This document shows positions 16,968-24,668 of a DNA stretch of 35,618 nt, piece by piece (positions within the stretch are counted from its first letter, which is position 1; every line of letters begins with the position of its first letter). The position numbers and the translations under genes were made by a program. Under the pieces are notes generated by a model, which did no database searches, was not told the origin of the DNA, and saw only the letters and a program-made list of their open reading frames with translations. Where the stretch lies: positions 1-35,618 of the forward strand of contig JAEUUT010000102.1 of assembly GCA_016787415.1 (NCBI GenBank), in the 5' to 3' direction. This DNA is from Saprospiraceae bacterium. GTDB taxonomy: Bacteria > Bacteroidota > Bacteroidia > Chitinophagales > Saprospiraceae.

Positions 16968-18970
16968 GGAAGGACAATGGTACCTGTTTTTTTCGCCAGT
17001 TCATTCCGCGTGCTTTTCAGTTTTTCCTGGATGCGCATGAGGCGTATGACTTCTTCCATGTTTTCCGATTCTGCTGCTGCCTTGATACGAGCAGGGTTCA
17101 GCACATTGCAGAGTTTGTTGAGTTTCCGCAATTTGAAACGGTCAAGTGCCTGGCGCATATCCGCATCGAAATTCAGATCCGGGATGGGTTGGTTTTGCAG
17201 CGGGTATCCCCATCGTGCCTCCCAGTTGTGCGACATATCGAAGGGCGAGGTGAGCAAGTCGATAGCCAGGTCGCTGATTTCCTTTTCAGGGTGGTGAATA
17301 AAGAAATTCTGATCGGGTGTTTTTTGCTCCAATAGCAGGTCGTAGCACAAGCCTGCCATTTTACCGTACAGAGAATTGTCAAAATCAGAAAGCGATTCAC
17401 TGATGTCAACTAAAATGAATTCTGCAATACTAACTCCTTCTTTATCAAGCACTTGATTTCCAAATTGCACTAAAAGCCGAACAATATCGCGTTCCTGAAA
17501 CTCATCGCTTCGGCTCATGCCTTCACCTTCCCTGCGGGGCGGGAAGACTGGAGCGGTATCGACAGGATCGCCGACAGAAGGCGGGTCGGTCGGCCATTCG
17601 TATCCTCCGAAGTTTGGCGGGGAGTCGCTGGCAGCACTCGGTTGTCGTGCGGCTTTTTCCTCGCGTTTTTTGAGCAGGGTAGAGATGAGTTTATTGGACT
17701 CGCTGATGAGCGCCTGTTCTGAAACTTCCAGCAGGGAAGAACATTCTTTCAGGTACAGGCTTCGCTTGATCGGGTCGGGTATTTTGGAAATGCTCGACAC
17801 AATATCTTTCACCAGGGTGGCCTTGCGCATGGGGTCGCCCTTTGTTTCCTCCAGAAGTATGGAGGTTTTAAAGAGGATAAAATCCTTGGCATTGTCGGTC
17901 GTGAATGTTTTAAATGCTTCACCACCAAACGTTTGTACATAAGAATCCGGGTCGTGGCCATCGGGCAGCAGGCAGATTCGGACATTCAAATCCTGTTCGA
18001 GTGCCAGATCGAGTCCGCGCAGGGCCGCCTTGATACCGGCAGGGTCGCCATCGTATAAAATCTTCAGGTTGTTGGTGTTGCGCTTGATCAGTTGCAGCTG
18101 CCCTTCGGTAAGCGAAGTGCCGGAAGAAGCCACCACATTTTCAATACCCGCCTGATACAGGGAAATGACGTCCATGTAACCTTCCACCAACAAGCATTCA
18201 TCCTGCTGGCGAATGGCTTTTTTGGCTTGAAAAGCCCCATACAGGGTTTTGTTTTTGATGTAAATCTCCGTTTCCGGGCTGTTGATATACTTCGGAATGG
18301 TTTTGTCGGACGACATGGTGCGCCCGGCAAATGCCGCCACTTTTCCCGAAATATTATGGATGGCAAACATCACGCGGCCACGGAAAAAGTCGCGGCCACC
18401 ATCCTGGCTGCACAGCCCTACTTTTTTCACCAGATCGATGTTGTGGCCGGTCGCCCGGGCACGTCGAATGAGCAGGTCGCGTTGCTCGGGCGCATAACCC
18501 AACCCGAATGCCCGAATGGTGTCTTCCCGCAAACCCCGTTGTTTGAAATAAGCCAGCGCTACGGATTTGCCTTCGTCGGTGTCGAAGAGTTGTTCCTGGA
18601 AGTGTTTGAGGGCAAAATCATTTACAATATACAGGGAATCAGTGAATTGCATCTCGGCCACTTGTTCGGGTGTCCGCTCGGTTTCCTGTATTTCAATGTT
18701 GTATTTTCGTGCGAGCCATTTGAGCGCGTCGATGTATGACAGGTTTTCGTGTTCGCGCAGAAACGTAATGGCATCTCCTCCTTTGCCACATCCAAAACAT
18801 TTGAAGATATTCCGGGCAGGGTTGACATTGAATGACGGCGTTTTTTCACCATGAAAAGGGCAAAGACCGATCATGTTCACGCCGCGGCGGCGCAAAGTCA
18901 CGAATTCTTCGATCACTTCCTCGATGCGGGTGGCATCGAGAATATCCTGGACTTGTTTGGGTGGTATCAT
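16964..18970 (-). CDS. dnaG: DNA primase
   Basis: This 668-residue primase makes RNA primers for replication. The N-terminal CHC2 zinc domain is complete: Cys37, His40, Cys58 and Cys61 (LCPFHGEKTPSFNV, KCFGCGKGGD). The RNA-polymerase/Toprim core has EGYMD (Glu263) and the metal-binding DGDPAG (Asp307, Asp309), then PDGHDPDSYV. Residues about 425-480 are a Pro/Ser-rich linker, and the last 190 residues form the helicase-binding domain, less conserved as usual. It begins 29 bp after the cytosine deaminase stop, so it could receive read-through from the pyrimidine cluster, and it couples to anmK by a 4-bp overlap. The usual rpsU-dnaG-rpoD neighbourhood is absent. Confidence 0.97.
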   Translation of the reverse strand: MIPPKQVQDILDATRIEEVIEEFVTLRRRGVNMIGLCPFHGEKTPSFNVNPARNIFKCFGCGKGGDAITFLREHENLSYIDALKWLARKYNIEIQETERTPEQVAEMQFTDSLYIVNDFALKHFQEQLFDTDEGKSVALAYFKQRGLREDTIRAFGLGYAPEQRDLLIRRARATGHNIDLVKKVGLCSQDGGRDFFRGRVMFAIHNISGKVAAFAGRTMSSDKTIPKYINSPETEIYIKNKTLYGAFQAKKAIRQQDECLLVEGYMDVISLYQAGIENVVASSGTSLTEGQLQLIKRNTNNLKILYDGDPAGIKAALRGLDLALEQDLNVRICLLPDGHDPDSYVQTFGGEAFKTFTTDNAKDFILFKTSILLEETKGDPMRKATLVKDIVSSISKIPDPIKRSLYLKECSSLLEVSEQALISESNKLISTLLKKREEKAARQPSAASDSPPNFGGYEWPTDPPSVGDPVDTAPVFPPRREGEGMSRSDEFQERDIVRLLVQFGNQVLDKEGVSIAEFILVDISESLSDFDNSLYGKMAGLCYDLLLEQKTPDQNFFIHHPEKEISDLAIDLLTSPFDMSHNWEARWGYPLQNQPIPDLNFDADMRQALDRFKLRKLNKLCNVLNPARIKAAAESENMEEVIRLMRIQEKLKSTRNELAKKTGTIVLP

Positions 18971-18999
18971 GTTGTTTCAACAAAGATACGGCGTATCCA

Positions 19000-19437
19000 T
19001 TACTCGCCGATGTCCTCGTTCCACAATTCAGGTCGATCGTTGATGAACGCCTTCATCATGTTTTTACATTCCTCATTGTCGGCCAAAACTACTTCCACAC
19101 CCCGCGCGCGCAAGTGCTCTTCTTCGCCCATAAAGGTTTCGTTTTCTCCAATGATGACTTTCGGAATGCCGTACAGCAGAATGGCGCCACTACACATGGA
19201 ACAGGGTGAAAGGGTGGTGTACAAGGTACATTCTCTGTACACACTTGCCGGCTGGCGGCCGGCATTTTCAAAAGCGTCCATTTCGCCATGCAGCACGACA
19301 CTGCCATTTTGTACCCGGCGGTTGTGGCCGCGTCCGAGTATTTCTCCTTTGTAAACAATCACTGAACCGATTGGAATACCGCCTTCGGCCAGTCCTTTGC
19401 GCGCTTCTTCGATAGCGGCTTGCATGAAAATATCCAC
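19000..19437 (-). CDS. Cytosine deaminase, fungal Fcy1-like
   Basis: The protein has 145 residues of the zinc-dependent cytidine-deaminase fold: His50-Gly-Glu52 (zinc ligand and proton shuttle) and P-C79-S-M-C82. Beyond the catalytic motifs it closely follows yeast Fcy1 (compared from memory): EGGIPIG, GRGHN, GSVVLHGEMDAFENAGR, TLYTTLSPC, GAILLYGIP, IGENETF and the C-terminal RPELWNEDIGE. This argues for cytosine to uracil rather than guanine or tRNA adenosine deamination. The start is a GTG at 19437; an ATG at 19425 is an alternative. It is the last gene of the pyrimidine breakdown cluster, separated from preA by a long inverted repeat, and delivers uracil to PreTA. The substrate is inferred. 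Confidence 0.85.
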   Translation of the reverse strand: MDIFMQAAIEEARKGLAEGGIPIGSVIVYKGEILGRGHNRRVQNGSVVLHGEMDAFENAGRQPASVYRECTLYTTLSPCSMCSGAILLYGIPKVIIGENETFMGEEEHLRARGVEVVLADNEECKNMMKAFINDRPELWNEDIGE

Positions 19438-19444
19438 GGGAAAA

Positions 19445-19634
19445 GAGGTGAGAGAGTGAGAAGTGAGAGAGGTGAGAAGTGGGAGGTGAGAAGCGAGAGT
19501 CCGTAGAGTGTGCCGCTTCGCTATTGGCTTCTCAAAAAGATAGGTGCCTTTAAAGGCCTTCTTCTCGGGTAATAAAAAGAGCGAAGCGGCACACTCTACG
19601 CACTCTCACTTCTCACCTCCCACCTCTCACCTCT
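19445..19634. repeat. Long inverted repeat with 7-mer arms between preA and the cytosine deaminase
   Basis: Arms 19468-19522 and 19580-19634 pair over 55 bp with four mismatches. The outer arm is built of degenerate 7-mers (GTGAGAG/GTGAGAA), which continue on the left to 19445. The inner arm is a unique sequence, perfect over 19503-19522 against 19580-19599 (20 bp). The 57-nt loop holds TCAAAAAGATA (19532-19542) and the 12-bp palindrome GCCTTTAAAGGC. The preA stop codon (19627-19629) and its last codons are inside the right arm. It probably separates preA and deaminase transcripts. Confidence 0.9.
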
Positions 19635-20955
19635 TAATAGCAGCCGCGGGTTCAGGCACATAGTGTCCGTTTCCACCGGCGCGGGGGTCATTAAATGTTG
19701 TAGGAATATTGCCAGTTTCAGTTAGTTGCTCCCAGGTGACGGGCGCCACTTTTGCAGGTTGTTTTTCCATGGTGATACATGCCTCAACGGGGCAAACCAG
19801 CGAACACAAGTTACAGCCGACACAATTTTCCTCGATAATGGATGGAATTCTGTTCGCAGGGTCAGAAGACACAGAAATAGCCTGGTGCGCACCGTCTTCG
19901 CAGGCGATGTAACACAACTGGCAACCGATACACTTGGCCGGATTGATGGAAGCCACCACCTTGTAACTCATGTTGAGTTCTTTCCATTCCACAATATTCG
20001 GCAGTGCTTTTCCTGCAAAATCGTAGATGGTTTCAAATCCACGCTCATCCATAAACCTGCGCAAACCCTTGTCCATTTCACGAACGATACCAAATCCGTA
20101 GTGCATGGCCGCTGTACAAACCTGTACCGAGGTAGCACCGAGCAGAATATATTCCACCACATCGCGCCAGGTTTCGATACCGCCAATACCGCTGATGGGC
20201 GTGCCCGAAATATCGGGGTGCTGCGCCAGTTGGCGTACCATGTTCATGGCGATTGGTTTTACCGCCGGGCCGCAGTAACCGCCATTGGTACCTTTCCCAT
20301 CTACCGTTGGATACGGCGCAAAGGTATCCAGGTCAATGCCCATGATACTTTTGATCGTATTTATCAAGGAAATGGCATTTGTACCGCCCTTAACGGCTGC
20401 CAGCCCTGGGTCTTCGATATTGGAAATATTGGGAGTCAGTTTGGTAATAACAGGCACTTTTGCGGCTGCCATCACCCATCCAACAATGGTTTCCAGTACT
20501 TCCGGCTCTTGCCCAACAGCGGAGCCCATACCGCGCTCGCACATGCCGTGCGGACAACCGAAATTGAGTTCGATGCCATCGGCGCCGGCGTTTTCCACGT
20601 CGCGGATGATCTGCTCCCACTCTTTTCTCGATTCCACCATGAGCGAAGCAATCACAGCATGGTGCGGGAAATATTTTTTTACTTCCTCGATTTCTTTCAG
20701 GTTGTCTGCCAGGGTTCTGTCGGAAATAAGTTCAATGTTGTTGAAGCCTGACATGCGGGTGTCGCGGTAGTTCAAGCCTCCGTACCGACTCGACACATTA
20801 ATAATCGGCACTCCCATGGTTTTCCATACGGCACCGCCCCATCCGGCATCGAATGCCTTCATAATCTGATAGCCCGAATTGGTAGGCGGCGCAGATGCCA
20901 GCCAGAATGGGTTGGGGGCTTTAATACCTGCAAAATTGATGGATAAATCAGCCAT
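19627..20955 (-). CDS. preA: NAD-dependent dihydropyrimidine dehydrogenase, catalytic subunit
   Basis: With PreT it reduces uracil and thymine to the 5,6-dihydro forms, the first step of reductive pyrimidine breakdown. The start at 20955 (MADLSINFAGIKAPNPF) is chosen because homologues begin so; an in-frame ATG at 21036 would read through a 7-mer repeat. The product is 442 residues: an FMN-binding dihydroorotate-dehydrogenase-like barrel (SRYGGLNYRD, NFGCPHGMCERGMG at 131-144, KLTPNI, ISGIGGIETW, LGATSVQVCTA), then two [4Fe-4S] motifs (Cys342, 345, 348, 352 and Cys378, 381, 384, 388). A C-terminal tail of about 45 residues follows. The ATG overlaps the preT stop by 8 bp, so the two subunits are translationally coupled. 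Confidence 0.96.
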   Translation of the reverse strand: MADLSINFAGIKAPNPFWLASAPPTNSGYQIMKAFDAGWGGAVWKTMGVPIINVSSRYGGLNYRDTRMSGFNNIELISDRTLADNLKEIEEVKKYFPHHAVIASLMVESRKEWEQIIRDVENAGADGIELNFGCPHGMCERGMGSAVGQEPEVLETIVGWVMAAAKVPVITKLTPNISNIEDPGLAAVKGGTNAISLINTIKSIMGIDLDTFAPYPTVDGKGTNGGYCGPAVKPIAMNMVRQLAQHPDISGTPISGIGGIETWRDVVEYILLGATSVQVCTAAMHYGFGIVREMDKGLRRFMDERGFETIYDFAGKALPNIVEWKELNMSYKVVASINPAKCIGCQLCYIACEDGAHQAISVSSDPANRIPSIIEENCVGCNLCSLVCPVEACITMEKQPAKVAPVTWEQLTETGNIPTTFNDPRAGGNGHYVPEPAAAIKR

Positions 20956-22306
20956 GATTAGAAGTGAGAGGTGAGAGGTGAGAGGTGAGAGAGTGGTGGA
21001 TACCCTGGGCTGCCATTTTTCCTTCGTAAGCGCCATTTACTACTTCTGCGCCACCATTTACCGCATCGCCACCTGCGAAATAACGCGGATTTTCGGTCTG
21101 GTATGTCTGTGTATTTACCTTAATGCGTCGCGAAGAATCGAGCGTTAGCCCGGGAATCAGGGATAAAAAATCGACCATTTTGGCCTGTCCTGTTGCTTTT
21201 ATCACCAAATCACATTCGATAACAAATTCAGAATCAGGCACTTCTGTGAGGCGTCCGTTTTGCGAAACCGTTTTCACAAATTCCACGCCGGCTACATATC
21301 CGTCTTGCTCCAGTATCTCGCGTAGGCTGGCGTTAAAAACGCCTTGCACACCTGCGCTCAGAGCCAGGTCGTATTCAAATGAGTAGCCACCCATTTCTTC
21401 TTTAGAGCGGCGGTATGCCAGAAAAACCTGCTCAGCGCCCATGCGTGCCGATTCGGATGCAGCATCCATAGCGGTATTGCCACCACCCAACACGACTACT
21501 CGCCTGGGTACCGGCATATTGTGTTTTTTGAAACGCAATTCGCGGATAAACTCTACCGCACCGGTCACACCTTTTACATCTTCGCCTTTGACGTTCAGGG
21601 ATGCCGTTGGTCCGATACCTACGCCAAGGAAAATGGCATCGTATTGATTTTCAAGGCTTTGAAGTTGCTCGCGGGTAGTGATAGCGCTATTGTATTGCAC
21701 TTTAAAACCCAGTTGTTGCTGCAAATAATCTATTTCCGAAAGGGCTTCTTCGTTGGTGATTTTATACGGAGCGGTACCATAAACGGTAAGGCCAGAAGGC
21801 CGTTCGAGGGCTTCAAAAACAGTAACCTCATATCCCAGCACTGATAACTCACAGGCACAGGAAATTCCGGCCGGACCGGCGCCGATGACTGCCACTTTTT
21901 TACCGTTTGATGCGCCTTTGTGAAACAGACTTTTCTCTTGGTCGATGACCTGTCGGGTGGCGAAGTTTTGCAGTCTGCCAATTTCAATTGGCTTCACATG
22001 CGCGTGGTTGTGTACACATGCACCCTCGCACAATACCTGCGTGGGACACACCTTGCCACAGGCGTTGCCCATCCAGTTGCTGTCGTAGATAGTTTCTGCC
22101 GCCCCGATTGTGTTTCCGGTGTGTATCTGCTTGATAAACAATGGAATATCAATATGAGTAGGGCACGCTTTTACGCAGGGAGCATCGTAGCAGAACAGGC
22201 AGCGCGCACTTTCCACGAAAGCCTCCGTCTGATTCATCAGCGGCTTTTTTTGTTTAAAATTCTGCTGAAATTCCTCTTCTGATTGTGGTCGTTTGTATTC
22301 TGCCAT
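20948..22306 (-). CDS. preT: NAD-dependent dihydropyrimidine dehydrogenase, flavin/NAD subunit
   Basis: This subunit takes electrons from NAD(P)H and passes them to PreA. The start at 22306 (MAEYKRPQSEEEF) lies 4 bp after the upstream stop; an earlier ATG at 22375 would overlap that gene. The product has 452 residues: an iron-sulfur domain with Cys36, 39, 44, 48, 83, 87, 93 and 97, an FAD site (GAGPAGISCA, 142-151), and an NAD site (VVVLGGGNTAMDAA). GGDAVNGGAEVVNGAYEGKMAA near the end is the usual C-terminal FAD contact. The last 12-15 residues (LTSHLSPLTSNHG) are encoded by a 7-mer array and are unlikely to be ancestral. The pair matches E. coli PreTA in organisation. Confidence 0.95.
   Translation of the reverse strand: MAEYKRPQSEEEFQQNFKQKKPLMNQTEAFVESARCLFCYDAPCVKACPTHIDIPLFIKQIHTGNTIGAAETIYDSNWMGNACGKVCPTQVLCEGACVHNHAHVKPIEIGRLQNFATRQVIDQEKSLFHKGASNGKKVAVIGAGPAGISCACELSVLGYEVTVFEALERPSGLTVYGTAPYKITNEEALSEIDYLQQQLGFKVQYNSAITTREQLQSLENQYDAIFLGVGIGPTASLNVKGEDVKGVTGAVEFIRELRFKKHNMPVPRRVVVLGGGNTAMDAASESARMGAEQVFLAYRRSKEEMGGYSFEYDLALSAGVQGVFNASLREILEQDGYVAGVEFVKTVSQNGRLTEVPDSEFVIECDLVIKATGQAKMVDFLSLIPGLTLDSSRRIKVNTQTYQTENPRYFAGGDAVNGGAEVVNGAYEGKMAAQGIHHSLTSHLSPLTSNHG
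20964..20991. repeat. Four tandem 7-mers inside the 3' end of preT
   Basis: Four perfect copies of GTGAGAG (plus strand), degenerating on both sides (AAGTGAG... and ...AGTGGTGG). On the minus strand they are read in frame as Ser/Leu/Thr/His/Pro residues of the PreT tail. The unit is the same as in the inverted repeat 1.4 kb away at the other end of preA. Confidence 0.9.
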
Positions 22307-22310
22307 GAGA

Positions 22311-23177
22311 TCAGAGTTCAGTGATTTTACCATAAGATTCCGGTCGGCGGTCGCGGAAAAACTGCCATGTAGCACGCACCTGATCGATCATATCGAGGTC
22401 AAATTCTGCAACCAGCAGTTCATCATTGTCCTCGGAAGCCTGTGCAAAGATTTGTCCACGCGGATCTACGAAATAAGAACTGCCATAGAACTTGCCCAGG
22501 TTCCAGGGTTTTTCTGTGCCAACACGGTTGATACAGCCCATAAAATAGCCGTTTGCAGCAGCATGGGCGGGTTGTTCAAGTTTCCAGAGGTATTGCGACA
22601 GGCCGGCCACCGTAGCCGAAGGATTGTACACGATTTCGGCCCCATTCAGCCCCAGGCAGCGAGCGCCTTCCGGAAAGTGCCGGTCGTAGCAGATGTACAC
22701 GCCTACTTTGGCATAACGGGTTTCAAAAACCGGGTACCCGAGGTTGCCGGGTTTGAAAAAGTATTTTTCCCAAAAACCCGAAGTATGCGGGATGTGGTTT
22801 TTTCGGTATTTGCCCAGGTAAGTTCCATCGGCATCAATCACGGCAGCCGTGTTGTACAAAACGCCTGCCTGCTCTTTTTCATAGATCGGAACAATGATGA
22901 CCATCTGGTATTTTCGGGCATATTCCTGCATCATTTCGACGGTAGGGCCAGGTACTGACTCGGCCGTGACGTACCACTTCGGGTCCTGACTTGGGCAGAA
23001 ATAGGGCGTATTGAATATTTCCTGCAAACAAAGAATTTGCACCCCTTTTTGTCCCGCTTCTTCAATATATGGAATATGCTTTTGCACCATGGCATGGCAA
23101 ATTTCCTGGATACTCCCTTCTCCTTCCGTCATCGGGAGGCTCGTTTGAATGAGACCTGATTTTATGATTCTTGGCAT
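22311..23177 (-). CDS. Beta-ureidopropionase (N-carbamoyl-beta-alanine amidohydrolase)
   Basis: This 288-residue nitrilase-superfamily enzyme splits N-carbamoyl-beta-alanine to beta-alanine, CO2 and ammonia. The catalytic triad is Glu53 (LQEIF), Lys126 (YRKNHIPH) and Cys163 (YICYDRHFPEGAR). The segments PGNLGYPVFET, NGAEIVYNPSAT, INRVGTE and FYGSSYFVDP are those of animal-type beta-ureidopropionase (UPB1-like) rather than bacterial carbamoyl-D-amino-acid hydrolases. It acts in the cytosol between dihydropyrimidinase and the aminotransferase. The gene lies 114 bp after the dihydropyrimidinase gene and 4 bp before preT. The AT-rich 114-bp gap shows no convincing promoter. The assignment is strong because sequence and neighbourhood agree. 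Confidence 0.92.
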   Translation of the reverse strand: MPRIIKSGLIQTSLPMTEGEGSIQEICHAMVQKHIPYIEEAGQKGVQILCLQEIFNTPYFCPSQDPKWYVTAESVPGPTVEMMQEYARKYQMVIIVPIYEKEQAGVLYNTAAVIDADGTYLGKYRKNHIPHTSGFWEKYFFKPGNLGYPVFETRYAKVGVYICYDRHFPEGARCLGLNGAEIVYNPSATVAGLSQYLWKLEQPAHAAANGYFMGCINRVGTEKPWNLGKFYGSSYFVDPRGQIFAQASEDNDELLVAEFDLDMIDQVRATWQFFRDRRPESYGKITEL

Positions 23178-23291
23178 TGTTGTGTTCGGTTGAAAGTGAT
23201 GTGGTGGATTTGTTGTGAAGCAGTAATTTGGTTATGTATTTAGTGATCTTGTTGTTTGTCAACTTTTCAAATAATATGCGTACTAATTCGA

Positions 23292-24662
23292 TTATTGTGG
23301 TTTTCTGGCAACAAACTGTCCAAAACCAGGATTTAGATGGCACTTTTCATTTTCGATAGCCACGTGCCCACGCAATAGCACCGTTTCTACCTTGCCGGTT
23401 ACTTCAAAGCCTTCGTAGGCTGAATAATCGGTGCGCATGTGGTGTGTTTTGGCCGAGAGGACGTGTTTTTTATTAGGATCGAGGATGCAGATGTCCGCAT
23501 CGGCACCGATAGCGATGGTGCCTTTTTTCGGATACATGCCGAATTTTTTGGCAGCGTTTGTAGCGCTCAGTTCTACGAACTTGGGCAAGGAAATTCTACC
23601 CTTGTTCACCCCTTCCGAAAACAGCAATTCCATTCGGTGCTCGATGGCCGGGTGCCCGTTCGGGATTTTGGAAAAATCCTGTTTACCCATTTGTTTTTGT
23701 TCCCAGGTGAAGGGGCAATGGTCGGTGGCCACCACATTGACAAGTCCCTGCTGGATGCCAGCCCAAAGGGCTTCCTGGTCTTTTTTCTCGCGGAGCGGCG
23801 GACTCATCACCCATTTGGCGCCGTCGAAATCCTGTTCATACAGGGATGCATCCAGCACGAGGTATTGAATGCAGGTTTCTACATTCACCTGCTGATTTCT
23901 CAGGGTAGCCTCTCGCACGGCGTTGAGCGCGCCTTCGCAAGTGAGGTGCACGATGTAACCGCGGCAACCTGTGTAATGCAGCATATCTGTAAACCGGGCT
24001 GACGCCTCTGCTTCCGTAATTTCCGGTTGCGAGAGATAATGGTAAATAGGCGCCCTGTTTCCGGCGTTGCGATTTTGTGCAATCAGCGAATCGATCATAT
24101 CGCCGTTGGTGGCGTGAACGGTTACCATGCCGCCGTGCTTTTTTACAATTTGCATCAATTGCACCATTTGCCCGTCGTCGATCATCAGCGCGCCTTTGTA
24201 GGCCATGAAGGTTTTAAAAGAAGTAATACCTTCTCTTTCAATCATTTGCACTACTTCAGTAGCCGTCTGATCGTTAAAATCCGTAACGGCCATGTGGTAA
24301 CTGTAATCGGCAATGGCTTTACCTACAGACTTTTGCTGCCACATACGTAGGGCATTGTACAGCGAGTCGCCTTGCGTTTGTAAAATGAAATCTATAACCA
24401 TCGTAGTGCCGCCAAACAGAGCCGCGCGAGTGCCGGATTCATAATCATCGCTGGAAAAAGTGCCCATAAACGGCATATCGAGGTGCACGTGCGGGTCAAT
24501 GCCGCCGGGTACCACCACTTTACCGCTTGCGTCGATTACTTTCTTGGCCTTGTAAGGCAAATTGGCGCCAATGGCTACAATGTGTTCGCCTTCAATGAAA
24601 ATGTCGGCCTTGAATTCTTCAGATGCGTTGGCCACCAGGCCGTTTTTGATAAGTATAGACAT
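23292..24662 (-). CDS. hydA: Dihydropyrimidinase (D-hydantoinase type)
   Basis: The enzyme opens dihydrouracil or dihydrothymine rings to N-carbamoyl-beta-amino acids. The 456 residues carry the complete binuclear zinc site of the amidohydrolase superfamily: His58 and His60 (DPHVH), carboxylated Lys150 (TSFKTFMAYKG), His183 (VHATNGD), His239 (YIVHLTC) and Asp314 (ATDHCPF). The flanking sequence (GGTTMVIDFI, CIQYLVLD, WVMSPPLR) is that of dihydropyrimidinases/hydantoinases rather than dihydroorotases or allantoinases. It starts 6 bp after the transporter stop. The cytosolic step follows PreTA and precedes beta-ureidopropionase. Confidence 0.95.
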   Translation of the reverse strand: MSILIKNGLVANASEEFKADIFIEGEHIVAIGANLPYKAKKVIDASGKVVVPGGIDPHVHLDMPFMGTFSSDDYESGTRAALFGGTTMVIDFILQTQGDSLYNALRMWQQKSVGKAIADYSYHMAVTDFNDQTATEVVQMIEREGITSFKTFMAYKGALMIDDGQMVQLMQIVKKHGGMVTVHATNGDMIDSLIAQNRNAGNRAPIYHYLSQPEITEAEASARFTDMLHYTGCRGYIVHLTCEGALNAVREATLRNQQVNVETCIQYLVLDASLYEQDFDGAKWVMSPPLREKKDQEALWAGIQQGLVNVVATDHCPFTWEQKQMGKQDFSKIPNGHPAIEHRMELLFSEGVNKGRISLPKFVELSATNAAKKFGMYPKKGTIAIGADADICILDPNKKHVLSAKTHHMRTDYSAYEGFEVTGKVETVLLRGHVAIENEKCHLNPGFGQFVARKPQ

Positions 24663-24668
24663 AAGGAA

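Noticed and set aside
19000..19437. tRNA adenosine deaminase TadA or guanine deaminase
   Set aside because: The C-terminal region follows yeast cytosine deaminase, and the gene sits beside uracil reductase genes.
19726..20751. A 341-residue plus-strand frame antisense to preA
   Set aside because: PreA has both [4Fe-4S] motifs and the full barrel; the antisense frame looks like composition-driven shadow.
20956..21036. N-terminal extension of PreA to an upstream ATG
   Set aside because: The extra residues are translated heptamer repeat and preT sequence; family members begin at the chosen Met.
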